From: Jiulongibacter sediminis
Lineage (GTDB): Bacteria; Bacteroidota; Bacteroidia; Cytophagales; Spirosomataceae
DNA: 64,000 nt
Direction of reading: 5' to 3'
NCBI RefSeq assembly: GCF_001306455.1
Contig: NZ_LGTQ01000016.1
Span: 1 to 64,000, forward strand
Shown here piece after piece: positions 1-9,354 of the stretch. The translations under genes and the position numbers were made by a program. The notes under the pieces are model-generated. The model had not been told where the DNA came from and ran no database searches. It was given only the letters and a program-made list of their open reading frames with translations. Position 1 is the first letter of the stretch, and each line of letters opens with the position of its first letter.

Positions 1-406
1 CAATAAGTCTATGAACTTTATCCCTGAAATTTATCAGAGCAAGTGACTGATTTTATGTCTTAACCGTTGGCTTATTTCAGTCGTTATTTCCAAACGGGCT
101 GCAAAGATGAAAGATTAATTTTTAACTACAAAACAAATCGCGAAAAAATTTAATTTATTTTTTCTTCATCTCAACATGTCTTTGAACTAAACCCCGCCTC
201 TTTTCTGAATTGGGAGTGCAAAGATAGTAGAATCATTTTGTAATGCACAAGCCCCATTTCAAAGTTTTTTGACACTAAACTGCTAAGTTCCTTATTATCA
301 ATAAAAGCAGTTTTGAAATATTTTTGTCACACCTACTTATTCTTTGAATAGTACAATTAATGAACAGATTTAATGTCCTCCGGGAAGTTTCTGATTTGTT
401 GAAAAT
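1..406. other. left-edge intergenic region
   Basis: No convincing protein-coding frame is present in either strand. The stretch is AT-rich and carries one good minus-strand promoter box (219-226) that would drive a gene lying off the left end of the window, and a weaker look-alike (CATCTTTG on the minus strand, 102-109). No RNA gene was recognised. Confidence 0.5.
219..226 (-). promoter_or_regulatory. Bacteroidota -7 promoter box, reading left
   Basis: The minus strand reads TATCTTTG followed by CACTCC, an exact match to the Bacteroidota sigma-A -7 element TAnnTTTG. It points out of the window, so its gene is not visible. No clear -33 TTTG lies at the usual spacing. Confidence 0.5.
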
Positions 407-442
407 AAAAAAGCTCTGAGCTATTTCACTCAAAGCTTTTTT
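407..442 (-). terminator. terminator after trpA
   Basis: A-tract, then stem AGCTCTGAG / CTCAAAGCT (one mismatch) with an 8-nt loop, then T-tract. It lies 23 bases beyond the trpA stop codon and closes the trp operon. The A and T tracts on both sides make it potentially bidirectional. Confidence 0.8.
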
Positions 443-465
443 AACATTAGAAGGTCTAAAGATGA

Positions 466-1239
466 TTAACCGAGCACAGACTTTATATATTCTGACCCAG
501 CCTCTGCCGGAAACTCCGAATCCTTAATAGCCCTTATAAAAGCAGAACCAATGATTGCTCCATTTGCATAATGACTGGCCTCGGTGAAAGTAGAATGATC
601 TTTAATACCAAAACCGATTAACCTCGGATTTTTCAGTTTCATTTGATCCACCCTATCAAAATAGTCTCGCATTTCATCTGTAATACCAGAGGTAGAACCC
701 GTGGTACTGGCCGAAGACACCATATAGATAAAGCCTGCAGAGTTTTCATCTATTCTCCGGATACGATCTTCTGATGTTTGAGGTGTAATCAGGAAAATAT
801 TGAAAAGGCCATATTTCTCAAAAACCGGTTTGAACTCTAATAGGTATTCATCCATCGGTAGATTAGGAAGAATAAGTCCATCGACACCTACCTCCTGGCA
901 TTTCTTACAAAAAGGCTCAAGCCCATACTGTATCAGCGGATTGACATCTCCCATGAGGATAATAGGAATTTTGATCTCATTCCGCATTTCCTTTAGTTGA
1001 GAAAAAAGCAACTCCACCGTCATTCCATTATCCAGTGCCTGAGTATTGGCTTTTTGAATAGTCTCTCCGTCTGCAACAGGATCGGAAAACGGAATACCAA
1101 TCTCGGCGATATCGGCACCGGCCTTTTCAATAGCCCTCAGCAGAGGCATGGTGTCCTCTATTCCCGGGAAACCCGCCGTGAAATATATATTAAGTATGTC
1201 TTTGGGCTTTTCAATGAAAAGCTTTTCCAGTCTGTTCAT
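466..1239 (-). CDS. trpA: tryptophan synthase alpha subunit
   Basis: Cleaves indole-3-glycerol phosphate to indole and glyceraldehyde 3-phosphate and channels indole to TrpB in the cytoplasmic alpha2beta2 complex. The 257 residues form one TIM barrel of normal length. The catalytic pair is visible as E46 in AEIGIPFSDPVADG and D57 in the same motif. It is the last gene of the minus-strand trp operon, 57 bases after a lipoprotein gene that separates it from trpB, and is followed by a strong hairpin terminator. Assignment is secure from motifs and context; the start ATG at 1239 fits the family. Confidence 0.96.
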   Translation of the reverse strand: MNRLEKLFIEKPKDILNIYFTAGFPGIEDTMPLLRAIEKAGADIAEIGIPFSDPVADGETIQKANTQALDNGMTVELLFSQLKEMRNEIKIPIILMGDVNPLIQYGLEPFCKKCQEVGVDGLILPNLPMDEYLLEFKPVFEKYGLFNIFLITPQTSEDRIRRIDENSAGFIYMVSSASTTGSTSGITDEMRDYFDRVDQMKLKNPRLIGFGIKDHSTFTEASHYANGAIIGSAFIRAIKDSEFPAEAGSEYIKSVLG

Positions 1240-1296
1240 CTTTTAACTTCGCTCCGTTGAGCAAATCGTGTTCTGTACTTTTCCTATTTGTGTAGA

Positions 1297-1716
1297 TTAA
1301 TCCTGTGTCCAATAATCAACCACTGTTACTTTATCAAGGTGTGGCCCAAGAATTTCGCCAAAAGCCTTGTGAGCCGGGTGTGGCAAATACACGGCACGCC
1401 CCTCCTCACTATCAAACGTCAAGGTAAAACAATGCGTTAGCCCTTCGTTTAAGCCTTCAGGACTATTATTAATTCCCCATTCAAAGCCTTTGATCTCGGG
1501 TATTTCGTTCGGAAGGTTAGCAAAGGCATCAACCACCGATTGAATATCTTCATCTGTGCTTTCATCTTTGAATTTGAACATCACGACATGACGTAATTTC
1601 GGGGAGCTCTCTTCTACTTCGGCCACCGCTGTATCTTCTGTTGCCATAGTACTTTCTTCATTTGAGGCACAGGCCGTAATTAAAGCGACCATAGCCAAAA
1701 CCATTATTTTTTTCAT
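1297..1716 (-). CDS. Dabb (stress-responsive alpha/beta barrel) domain lipoprotein
   Basis: 139 residues. The N-terminus is a lipoprotein signal with lipobox LITAC (Cys at about residue 16), so the product should be an anchored envelope protein. After an acidic linker, residues 40-139 match the Dabb fold: LRHVVMFKFKDESTDEDIQ at the start, and a central HCFTLTFDSEEG and PAHKAF segment. Dabb proteins are small dimeric barrels of mixed or unknown function. The gene starts 18 bases after trpB and precedes trpA, so it is almost certainly cotranscribed with the trp genes. I know of no role for it in tryptophan synthesis, and the envelope location argues against one. Confidence 0.8.
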   Translation of the reverse strand: MKKIMVLAMVALITACASNEESTMATEDTAVAEVEESSPKLRHVVMFKFKDESTDEDIQSVVDAFANLPNEIPEIKGFEWGINNSPEGLNEGLTHCFTLTFDSEEGRAVYLPHPAHKAFGEILGPHLDKVTVVDYWTQD

Positions 1717-1734
1717 TTCTATTAGATTATAGGG

Positions 1735-2928
1735 TTATAAATACTTCATGTAAGTTGCCAGATCCTTATCACCCCTACCCGATAAGCTGATTACGACCGT
1801 TTCATCAGATCCCGGTTTCAGGTAATCCAAGGCAGCAAGTGCATGAGATGATTCAATGGCTGGAATAATACCTTCTAACTTGGAGAGTTTCATGCCTGCC
1901 TTCATGGCCTCGTCATCAGTTATTCCATAAAAAGTAGCCCGGCCAGACTCCCAAAGATGAGCGTGCAAAGGGCCTATTCCCGGATAATCAAGACCTGCCG
2001 AAATAGAATGAGGCTCCACGACCTGCCCGTCAAGGGTTTGCATCATCAGGCTTTTACTCCCATGTAAAACTCCCGGCTTCCCCAGAAAGGTAGTGGCAGC
2101 GGATTTATCAGTTTTTACCCCATGCCCGGCAGCCTCAGCAGCAATGATCTTTACAGAAGGCTCATCTAAATAATGAAAATAGGTACCTGCAGCATTGGAT
2201 CCTCCACCTACGCAAGCAACGACATAATCAGGATTCTCAGATCCGGTTTTCTCAAAAAGCTGCTTCCTGATTTCTTCTGAAATGACTGACTGAAAACGAG
2301 CGACCATATCCGGGTACGGGTGTGGCCCTACAACAGAACCTATTATATAATGAGTATCAACAGGATTATTAATCCAATGACGCATGGCCTCGTTAGTAGC
2401 ATCTTTCAAAGTTCGCGAACCGCTTTTGGCCGGAACTACAGTAGCACCAAGCATTTTCATTCTTGCCACATTCGGTGCCTGCCTTTCTATATCCACCTCG
2501 CCCATGTATACAATACACTCAATTCCCATAAGTGCACAAACCGTAGCAGTGGCTACGCCGTGCTGACCGGCTCCAGTCTCAGCGACGATCTTGTTTTTGC
2601 CTAATCTCTTGGCCAGTAAAATCTGACCTATGGTATTATTAACCTTATGAGCTCCGGTATGGCAGAGGTCCTCTCTTTTGAGATAGATGGTAGTATTATA
2701 TTCCTCAGAAAGTCGATTGGCGAGATAAAGAGGTGTTGGCCGACCAACATAATCAGTCAGCAACTGATTAAATTCTGCCTGAAAATCTTCAGTGTAGATA
2801 ATATCCAGATAATTCTGACGAAGCTCTTCTACATTAGGATATAGCATCTCAGGAATCCAGGCTCCACCAAAATTTCCGTAATACCCTCTTTCATCAACGG
2901 CAAAAGCCGAGTTCTCAATCTGCAGCAT
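1735..2928 (-). CDS. trpB: tryptophan synthase beta subunit
   Basis: PLP enzyme that condenses indole with serine to give tryptophan. 397 residues, the usual length of the TrpB1 type that works with TrpA. The PLP lysine is K95 in [10 protein letters not shown], and the phosphate-binding loop is the GGGSNA motif near residue 240. The gene lies 68 bases after trpF and 18 bases before the Dabb lipoprotein gene. Context and motifs agree, and the ATG at 2928 gives the expected N-terminus. Confidence 0.97.
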   Translation of the reverse strand: MLQIENSAFAVDERGYYGNFGGAWIPEMLYPNVEELRQNYLDIIYTEDFQAEFNQLLTDYVGRPTPLYLANRLSEEYNTTIYLKREDLCHTGAHKVNNTIGQILLAKRLGKNKIVAETGAGQHGVATATVCALMGIECIVYMGEVDIERQAPNVARMKMLGATVVPAKSGSRTLKDATNEAMRHWINNPVDTHYIIGSVVGPHPYPDMVARFQSVISEEIRKQLFEKTGSENPDYVVACVGGGSNAAGTYFHYLDEPSVKIIAAEAAGHGVKTDKSAATTFLGKPGVLHGSKSLMMQTLDGQVVEPHSISAGLDYPGIGPLHAHLWESGRATFYGITDDEAMKAGMKLSKLEGIIPAIESSHALAALDYLKPGSDETVVISLSGRGDKDLATYMKYL

Positions 2929-2996
2929 TAATTAATAGGTGTTTCTAAACGAAGGGTAAAAATAGGGAATCAGAGCCAAAAGCGTTGAGATTTAAA

Positions 2997-3632
2997 CTAA
3001 AACAATTTCAACTGACCCTTGAGATCCCGGAGCATTTCAATGTTTTTAAAAGCTGGCTCAATTTCAAATTTGCTGTTGACATCAATCCCAGCCAGCATCT
3101 TATGATTCAGTTCTTTTACTTCCGGGATATTTCTCAAATCAATACCACCCGCCAATAAAAATGGAGTCTTGAGCGAATATTGCTCAAGAAGTGACCAGTC
3201 AAAAGTGATCCCATGCCCACCAAAACCTCCTTTGGCTTTGGTATCAAAGAGGAAGTAGTCAACTTTTCCCTGGTACTCGTTTAATATTGAAAAATCAAAA
3301 TCTTCGTCAACAGCGAATGCCTTGAACACTCCAATACCGCTTTCTTTCAGAGAATTACATTCTTCCGCAGATTCGTGGCCATGAAGCTGAACGAAATCAA
3401 GTTTATACTTAGATACAATTGACCTGACAACTTCGGGGTCTTCGTTGACAAAGACACCGACTTTTTTTGTTTTCGATAGAATAGAATGGAGAGATTGAGC
3501 ATCGAAATCATCTCCAACAAACCGTTTCGACTTTTTAAAAAAGATAAAACCCATGAAGTCCGGCTGAAGAGCAGCTACATCTTTGATGTTTTGCTCATCA
3601 CGCATTCCACAGACTTTCCATAGTAGTTTCAT
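2997..3632 (-). CDS. trpF: phosphoribosylanthranilate isomerase
   Basis: Amadori isomerisation of phosphoribosylanthranilate, the step before indole-glycerol phosphate synthase. The 211-residue TIM barrel starts with KVCGMRD, where C8 is the conserved general base. The conserved aspartate lies in FLFDTKAKGGFGG, followed by the phosphate-binding glycines. The ATG immediately follows the trpC stop codon (TAG then ATG with no gap), indicating tight translational linkage with trpC. Confidence 0.96.
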   Translation of the reverse strand: MKLLWKVCGMRDEQNIKDVAALQPDFMGFIFFKKSKRFVGDDFDAQSLHSILSKTKKVGVFVNEDPEVVRSIVSKYKLDFVQLHGHESAEECNSLKESGIGVFKAFAVDEDFDFSILNEYQGKVDYFLFDTKAKGGFGGHGITFDWSLLEQYSLKTPFLLAGGIDLRNIPEVKELNHKMLAGIDVNSKFEIEPAFKNIEMLRDLKGQLKLF

Positions 3633-4427
3633 CTACCCCTTACTTTCTATAATGTAGGTTGATAACGCCGCCGCGGGGTCTTTGGTTTTCATGAAAGACT
3701 CTCCGATCAGAAAACCCTGATATCCCGACTTCCTTAAATCTTTGATTACAGAAGGGTCATTAATGCAACTTTCAGAGATTTTAACTTTATCTGTAGGAAT
3801 GAGAGAAGACAAGTCAAGTGATGCCTTGAAGTTACTTTCATTAAAGTTTTTAAGATTTCTGTTATTGACACCAACAATATCGACATATTCCATCGGACTA
3901 GAAATCAGCTCCTCTTCGTTATGAACTTCAAGTAGTACCTCCATGCCTAGTTCATGGGCTTTAGCACCCAACTCATTTATTTTTTCAGGTGTTAAAGAGG
4001 CGGCAATTAATAAAACAACATCTGCCCCCCAGGCTTTGGCTTCACAAACCTGATATGGGTCAATCATAAAATCCTTTCTAAGAAGAGGTATATCCGGGTT
4101 TTTACTACGGGCCTTTATCAAATCATTTTTTGAACCACCGAAAAACGCTTTATCAGTCAAAACACTTACACCTGCAGCTCCGGAAAGGGCATAACCGGCT
4201 GTCACTTCCTCCACATCCACATTTGGGTTTATCTCCCCTTTTGACGGAGATTTTCGTTTGAACTCTGCAATAATACCCGACGAGCCCTCGGCCATAAGTG
4301 AGGCCTTCAAAGAATTGCATTTACGGTCAAAATATTTGCTGCTTCTCAGTTCATCTACTGAAGTTATCGACTTCGATGTAAATACTTCTTCTCGCTTATG
4401 CTGATTGATCTTTTCTAAGATTGTCAT
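3633..4427 (-). CDS. trpC: indole-3-glycerol phosphate synthase
   Basis: Closes the indole ring from carboxyphenylamino-deoxyribulose phosphate. 264 residues, one TIM barrel. The signature IIAEFKRKSPSKGEI (about residues 53-67) carries the substrate-binding lysines, and EVHNEEEL and VGVNNRNL follow as expected. It is the first gene of this minus-strand trp operon. Upstream is only a short AT-rich gap and then a DUF1573 gene with its own terminator, so trpE, trpG and trpD are not adjacent. No clear TAnnTTTG promoter was found in the 70-base leader. Confidence 0.96.
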   Translation of the reverse strand: MTILEKINQHKREEVFTSKSITSVDELRSSKYFDRKCNSLKASLMAEGSSGIIAEFKRKSPSKGEINPNVDVEEVTAGYALSGAAGVSVLTDKAFFGGSKNDLIKARSKNPDIPLLRKDFMIDPYQVCEAKAWGADVVLLIAASLTPEKINELGAKAHELGMEVLLEVHNEEELISSPMEYVDIVGVNNRNLKNFNESNFKASLDLSSLIPTDKVKISESCINDPSVIKDLRKSGYQGFLIGESFMKTKDPAAALSTYIIESKG

Positions 4428-4500
4428 TCAAATTCTGTATTTGGGGCTGCAATTTGTGCCATTTTTTTGAAATAGAAACACTCTGTTTCTGACTAAACAC

Positions 4501-4534
4501 AAAAAAGCCGCTATGCGTTGGCACAGCGGCTTTT
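4501..4534 (-). terminator. terminator of the DUF1573 gene
   Basis: Minus strand: GCCGCTGTGC - CAAC loop - GCATAGCGGC, a 10-bp stem, followed by a run of T. It lies 19 bases past the DUF1573 stop and separates that gene from trpC. Confidence 0.85.
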
Positions 4535-4553
4535 CAGAATTTCTATATTCGTC

Positions 4554-4937
4554 TTATTTAGAAGACTTAGGAGTTACAGTACCGTTGATTCTCAAAATAA
4601 CTGTTGAATTCTCAGCATTGCTGGTTACTGTGATAGTTTTCTTGAAAGCACCAGGACGGCCTGAAGTGTTGTATCCTACTTTAATTTCGCTGGTAGCACC
4701 CGGCATGATTGGGTCTTTGCTCCACTCTGGAGTGGTACATCCGCAAGAGGCCATTGCTCTGGAGATAACGACAGGTGCAGTACCGGTGTTAGTCAATTTG
4801 AAAGAATAAGTAGCCACAGGGCCTTCAGCCAAGGTACCGAAATCATGAGACTCAGTTTCAAACTTTAAAACACCCTGAGCATGGGATGCCACGGCGAAAA
4901 ATAACACTGCTACGAAGGTGAATAATACTCTTTTCAT
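4554..4937 (-). CDS. DUF1573 domain secreted protein
   Basis: 127 residues with a cleavable Sec signal (about residues 1-20, ending ASHAQG). The rest is one DUF1573 immunoglobulin-like domain with the family hallmarks HDFGTL, YSFKLTNTGTAPV and SCGCTTPEW, the last including the conserved Cys-Gly-Cys. These ASH-like domains are very common in Bacteroidota secreted proteins and have no settled function. It is monocistronic: a terminator follows, and the divergent E1 dehydrogenase gene lies 216 bases away. Confidence 0.85.
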   Translation of the reverse strand: MKRVLFTFVAVLFFAVASHAQGVLKFETESHDFGTLAEGPVATYSFKLTNTGTAPVVISRAMASCGCTTPEWSKDPIMPGATSEIKVGYNTSGRPGAFKKTITVTSNAENSTVILRINGTVTPKSSK

Positions 4938-5071
4938 TTCTTGTCTTATTTAGTTTTATGAACAAATTAATTACAAACTAGCAATACAAATAAACAACCA
5001 AACTAAGCCTGGTACAAATTCTTAACAGGTTCTTAACACGCCTAAAACCTGTAAATGAGATCAAAGCTTTC

Positions 5072-5103
5072 ATTGAAAGGTTCAATATAAACTGGTATCT
5101 TTG
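5072..5103 (+). promoter_or_regulatory. promoter of the E1 dehydrogenase gene
   Basis: TATCTTTG at 5096-5103 is an exact -7 box, with ATTG at 5072-5075 at 20-nt spacing as a partial -33 element. The start codon is at 5154, giving a leader of roughly 45 nt. Confidence 0.75.
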
Positions 5104-5153
5104 CAGTTGAAAATACCCTTATTGCGACTAAGACCGAATAATATTCCTAAAGT

Positions 5154-7565
5154 ATGAGCGAATACGCAACAAAGCCCTCTTTATCAAGTGGTTTTATCGT
5201 GGACACTAAAGAAATTCTTGCTGATTACCGGCTAGCGGTTGAGAGTCGTGAAGTCAGTCTGCTTGGCAGAAAAGACGTTTTCATGGGCAGGGCCAAATTT
5301 GGTATTTTCGGAGATGGTAAAGAGGTAGCTCAGATAGCCATGTCAAAAGTCTTCAGAAAGGGAGACTTCAGATCAGGTTATTATCGTGATCAAACGCTGG
5401 TAGCCGCCTTAGGTGGCCTTACCTGGACTCAGCTTTTCTCTCAACTTTATGCTCATGCTGACCTCAAATATGATATTTTTTCAGGTGGTAGATCTATGAA
5501 CGCCCACTATGGGAATGCGTGGGTTGATGAGAAAGGAAACTGGTTAAACCAAACTCAACTTTATAATCATGTCATGGATGTTTCATCCACGGCAGGGCAA
5601 ATTCCGAGAAGCGTTGGTTTAGGTTTTGCGTCTAAACTTTACCGCAATAACCCTGAGCTAAAAGGCAGTGACAATTTCTCTAAAAATGGAAATGAAATTT
5701 GTTTCAGCACAATTGGAGATGCTTCTACTTCGCAGGGAAAGTTCTTTGAAGCTATCAACGCCGCAGGTGTACTCCAAATTCCGGTAATTTTTTCAGTATG
5801 GGATGACGGCTACGGCATCTCTGTTCCTACGGAATACCAAACGACCAAAGGAAGCATTTCTGAAGCTCTTTCAGGTTTTCAAAGGGATGAGGAAAAAGAA
5901 GGTTTTGAAATCATAAAAGTCAAAGGATGGGATTATGTGGCTCTAATTGAAGCCTACCAAAAAGCTGCCCGTTTATCCCGTGACCAACACATTCCGTGTC
6001 TGATTCACGTCTATGAATTAACGCAACCTCAGGGACATTCTGCAAGTGGATCTCATGAACGGTATAAGTCAAAAGAGAGGCTGGAGTGGGAAAACGAAAT
6101 GGACTGCAACCTAAAGTTCAGAGAGTGGATTCTTGAAGAAAAAATAGCAGAAGAAAACCAGCTGGAGGAAATCGAACAAGAGGCCAAAGAAACCGCCAAG
6201 TCTGCCAGACATGAAGCATGGGAAGCCTATAAAAGCTTTGTAAACAAAGATATTGACGAGGTTGTAAAATTACTGGATGAGGCTGCCGGATTCAGCAAGA
6301 AAAAAGCGGTCATAAAAAACCTCAAAAAAGAACTCAAAGGTAAATCGGCCATTAGAAAGGATGCGACGAGTGCCGCAAAACAACTTTTGAGAATTTTATC
6401 GAAAGATAAAAACCCGGTTTCGCCTAAAGTCAGAGTTTTTCTTCAAAAAATTGAGAAGCAAACGCAAATCGAATATCATAGTCATCTTTACAGCGAGTTT
6501 GATAATTCACCGCTGAAAGTTAAAGAAGTTAAACCCGTTTACTCTAAAGAACCGGAAGTTCTTAGTGGTTATCAGATCATCAATAAGTATTTTGACCAGC
6601 TTTTTGAAAGAGATAAAAGGGTTTTTGCTCTTGGCGAAGATGTCGGTAATATTGGTGACGTTAACCAGGGTTTTGCTGGCCTTCAGGTTAAATTTGGTTC
6701 TTTACGAATCGATGATACCGGGATAAGGGAAGATACAATCATCGGTCAAGGTATTGGTGCAGCCATGAGAGGCTTAAAGCCCATTGTTGAAGTTCAATAC
6801 TTTGATTATATCTATTATTGCCTTTCAGTATTAACTGACGATCTGGCCAGTCTAAGATATAGAACCTTCGGCCAGCAGCAGGCTCCGGTTATTGTCAGAA
6901 CAAGAGGCCACCGCCTGGAAGGCATCTGGCACTCGGGCTCACCATTGGCAGTAATGATCAATTCACTCCGTGGAATGCATATTCTTTGTCCAAGAAACTT
7001 TGTTCAGGCTTCTGGCTTGTACAACACCATATTAAAAGGCGAGGACCCGGCACTGATGATAGAGCCGCTAAACTCTTACAGACTTAAAGAGAAACTTCCT
7101 GAAAATCTTGGAGATATCTGTGTACCTCTCGGCAGACCAGATATTTTAAAAGAAGGGAAAGATGTAACTATCGTAACCTATGGCTCCATGTGCAATATTG
7201 TACTCTCAGCAGCACAAGAACTGGCAAAATATGGTATTCAGGCGGAAGTGATAGACGTTCAAACTCTTCTTCCTTTTGACCTTCATGGAGTTATTCTTGA
7301 TTCCTTGAAGAAAACTAACCGTATTATTTTTGCAGATGAAGATATGCCTGGAGGTACTTCGGCATATATGATGCAGCAAATTATAGAGCATCAAAACGGT
7401 TATATGTACCTTGATAGCAAACCACTTACCATATCGGCTAAAGAACACCGCCCACCTTATGGCTCAGACGGTGATTACTTTACTAAGCCGAATGTTGATG
7501 ACATTTTTGATGCCGGATACTCAATAATGAGAGAGTCAAAACCCTCAGACTTCCCTGAGCTTTAA
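5154..7565 (+). CDS. branched-chain 2-oxoacid dehydrogenase E1, fused alpha and beta subunits
   Basis: TPP-dependent decarboxylation of branched-chain 2-oxoacids (or possibly pyruvate-like substrates) and transfer to the lipoyl E2. 803 residues in one chain: E1-alpha at about 1-340, with the TPP motif GDASTSQGKFFEA and WDDGYGIS; a charged, probably helical linker at 340-470; and E1-beta at 470-803, with ALGEDVG, DTGIREDTIIGQGIG and the transketolase C-terminal domain. The single-chain form is the usual one in Bacteroidota. E2 and E3 genes are not nearby. Substrate preference is inferred from family resemblance only. Confidence 0.88.
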   Translation: MSEYATKPSLSSGFIVDTKEILADYRLAVESREVSLLGRKDVFMGRAKFGIFGDGKEVAQIAMSKVFRKGDFRSGYYRDQTLVAALGGLTWTQLFSQLYAHADLKYDIFSGGRSMNAHYGNAWVDEKGNWLNQTQLYNHVMDVSSTAGQIPRSVGLGFASKLYRNNPELKGSDNFSKNGNEICFSTIGDASTSQGKFFEAINAAGVLQIPVIFSVWDDGYGISVPTEYQTTKGSISEALSGFQRDEEKEGFEIIKVKGWDYVALIEAYQKAARLSRDQHIPCLIHVYELTQPQGHSASGSHERYKSKERLEWENEMDCNLKFREWILEEKIAEENQLEEIEQEAKETAKSARHEAWEAYKSFVNKDIDEVVKLLDEAAGFSKKKAVIKNLKKELKGKSAIRKDATSAAKQLLRILSKDKNPVSPKVRVFLQKIEKQTQIEYHSHLYSEFDNSPLKVKEVKPVYSKEPEVLSGYQIINKYFDQLFERDKRVFALGEDVGNIGDVNQGFAGLQVKFGSLRIDDTGIREDTIIGQGIGAAMRGLKPIVEVQYFDYIYYCLSVLTDDLASLRYRTFGQQQAPVIVRTRGHRLEGIWHSGSPLAVMINSLRGMHILCPRNFVQASGLYNTILKGEDPALMIEPLNSYRLKEKLPENLGDICVPLGRPDILKEGKDVTIVTYGSMCNIVLSAAQELAKYGIQAEVIDVQTLLPFDLHGVILDSLKKTNRIIFADEDMPGGTSAYMMQQIIEHQNGYMYLDSKPLTISAKEHRPPYGSDGDYFTKPNVDDIFDAGYSIMRESKPSDFPEL

Positions 7566-7587
7566 ATTAAAATTGAAGCTGTACACT

Positions 7588-7624
7588 AAAAAAAGCCTGC
7601 CTAGAATAATCTAGGCAGGCTTTT
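7588..7624. terminator. bidirectional terminator between convergent genes
   Basis: AAAAGCCTGCCTAG - AATAAT - CTAGGCAGGCTTTT, a perfect 14-bp inverted repeat with A and T tracts on both sides. It lies between the stops of the E1 gene and the OmpA/TSP3 gene and should serve both. Confidence 0.92.
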
Positions 7625-7647
7625 CAATATTTGATGTTTATATCAGC

Positions 7648-9354
7648 TTATCTCAAAATAAACTCAATTCTGGTTCCGGTACGCTTACCATCTGCATTAG
7701 TGTAGTAAGTTGAAGTATCTTCATCTCCAAAACCGTCATAAGAAACGCGAGATTTAGTCAAACACTTTTTCTGTAAGAAATAAGTGTATAGGGCACATGC
7801 TCTAAGCTTTGCCAATCTCACATTCGCTGATGTAGCTGCTCCATCGTTGTAGGCGTTTACGTGAATTGAAGCATCCGGGCATCTTGATAACAAATCGCAA
7901 ACTCTCTGAAGAGACTTGTAAGATGTTGGGCGAATTTTGTTGGTACCACTGTAAAACTCAACTTGCTGTGCAGCATAATTCAATTCGTCAAGTTCAGCAG
8001 CAGATATCTCACAACCACTTTCCGTTTTGTAACCCATGAAAGGAGCTTCACCGTTAACATAACCTTCAGGACAGCCATCGTTTGAAATCAAACCTGGGAT
8101 ATCAGGACAAAGATCTTTGTTGTCTGGAACGCCATCACCATCTGAATCAGGGCAGCCATTGTCAGCGTCTCCCGCTACATTTATACAGTCATCATCAGTA
8201 TCTGCAACACCATCTCCATCTTTATCAGGACAGCCGTTTGTAGAAGCAGGGCCCGGAGAGTTCGGACATTGATCATCTTTATCAGCAATACCATCTCCAT
8301 CAGTATCAGGGCAGCCGTTCAGTTCCACTACACCTGCTAAATCAGGACACTCATCGTCCTTATCAGCCACACCGTCACCATCTCTGTCCGGGCAGCCATT
8401 CAAAGAAGCTAAACCATATAGCGTTGGACATTCATCATCTTTATCTGCAATACCGTCACCGTCAGAATCAGGACAACCCATTAACGAAGCAGGACCCGCT
8501 AAAGTAGGGCACTCATCCATTTGATCAGGAATTCCATCACCATCTGTGTCAGGGCAGCCTTGAAACTTACGAAGACCAGGAGTGTTTACACAGGCATCAC
8601 ATTTGTCAACCGTCCCGTCTTTGTCAGTGTCTTTGTCGCCAAAACGATAAGAACCGGTAAGCAAGCCAAGAAAATAACCATCATTTCTCTGATCATTTGC
8701 CGCCATACTAATACCATCGAGGTAATCAGATAGAGAATATCTGTATCCACCTTCAAGACCCAATGCAAATCTTTCAGCCAGATTCCACTTTACACCTAAA
8801 CCAAACGGAATTACCGCTGCCCATTTTTGCAAATTATCCTGATCAGCCTGTAAGTCTCTAGGTAGTGGAGGAAATGCAGTACCTGGCTGAACTTCAACGG
8901 TTGGATTGGTGTACGTAACCCCGATTCCACCAAAGAGGTACGGAGCAAGCGTTTTTCTCGTTAACCCATCACAAGTAAACTTTCTTTCCTGAAAAGGGTA
9001 AATTTCGCCAAGTAAGGACGCCTCTACTAAAGGTGTTTTAAATTTAAGACCTCTGTAGTCCCAGTAGCCGTCAGGCTGAGAAAAGTCGTTTCCGGCTAAC
9101 CCACCAACCAAAACTTGCGGACGAACAGCGAAATAGTCGCTGAGATGGCGTCTGGCAAAAACACCAGAAACAATTCGATTACCGGCTGCATATGGCATAC
9201 TACAGTGAACATCTCCGAAATATTGTGTCAGACCTAGTGGTATTCCTATTTCCCAAGGAAACGGTTTACATACCTTACAGGTGTCCTGTTGTGCTTGAAC
9301 ATTGTAGCTCGCCAGTGATAAAATTGCGATGAGGGCGAATAAACCTTTTTTCAT
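7648..9354 (-). CDS. outer-membrane protein with TSP type 3 repeats and OmpA-like C-terminal domain
   Basis: 568 residues. A Sec signal (1-21, ending VQAQQ) is followed by a probable eight-strand beta-barrel (about 25-235). Then comes a run of calcium-binding thrombospondin type 3 repeats (about 238-428), at least seven units of the type GCPDTDGDGIPDQMDECP. The C-terminal domain (430-568) is OmpA-like and should contact peptidoglycan: VEFYSGTNKIRPTSYKSL, LAKLRACALYTYF and GKRTGTRIEF. That domain is divergent from the textbook motif. The DNA of the repeats is itself repetitive, but the frame is intact. The role is probably envelope integrity. It shares a bidirectional terminator with the E1 gene. 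Confidence 0.87.
   Translation of the reverse strand: MKKGLFALIAILSLASYNVQAQQDTCKVCKPFPWEIGIPLGLTQYFGDVHCSMPYAAGNRIVSGVFARRHLSDYFAVRPQVLVGGLAGNDFSQPDGYWDYRGLKFKTPLVEASLLGEIYPFQERKFTCDGLTRKTLAPYLFGGIGVTYTNPTVEVQPGTAFPPLPRDLQADQDNLQKWAAVIPFGLGVKWNLAERFALGLEGGYRYSLSDYLDGISMAANDQRNDGYFLGLLTGSYRFGDKDTDKDGTVDKCDACVNTPGLRKFQGCPDTDGDGIPDQMDECPTLAGPASLMGCPDSDGDGIADKDDECPTLYGLASLNGCPDRDGDGVADKDDECPDLAGVVELNGCPDTDGDGIADKDDQCPNSPGPASTNGCPDKDGDGVADTDDDCINVAGDADNGCPDSDGDGVPDNKDLCPDIPGLISNDGCPEGYVNGEAPFMGYKTESGCEISAAELDELNYAAQQVEFYSGTNKIRPTSYKSLQRVCDLLSRCPDASIHVNAYNDGAATSANVRLAKLRACALYTYFLQKKCLTKSRVSYDGFGDEDTSTYYTNADGKRTGTRIEFILR

Noticed and set aside
7648-9354. Tandem DNA repeats as a possible minisatellite or CRISPR-like array
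   Set aside because: The periodicity at about 8060-8640 is the coding of thrombospondin type 3 repeats in an intact frame.
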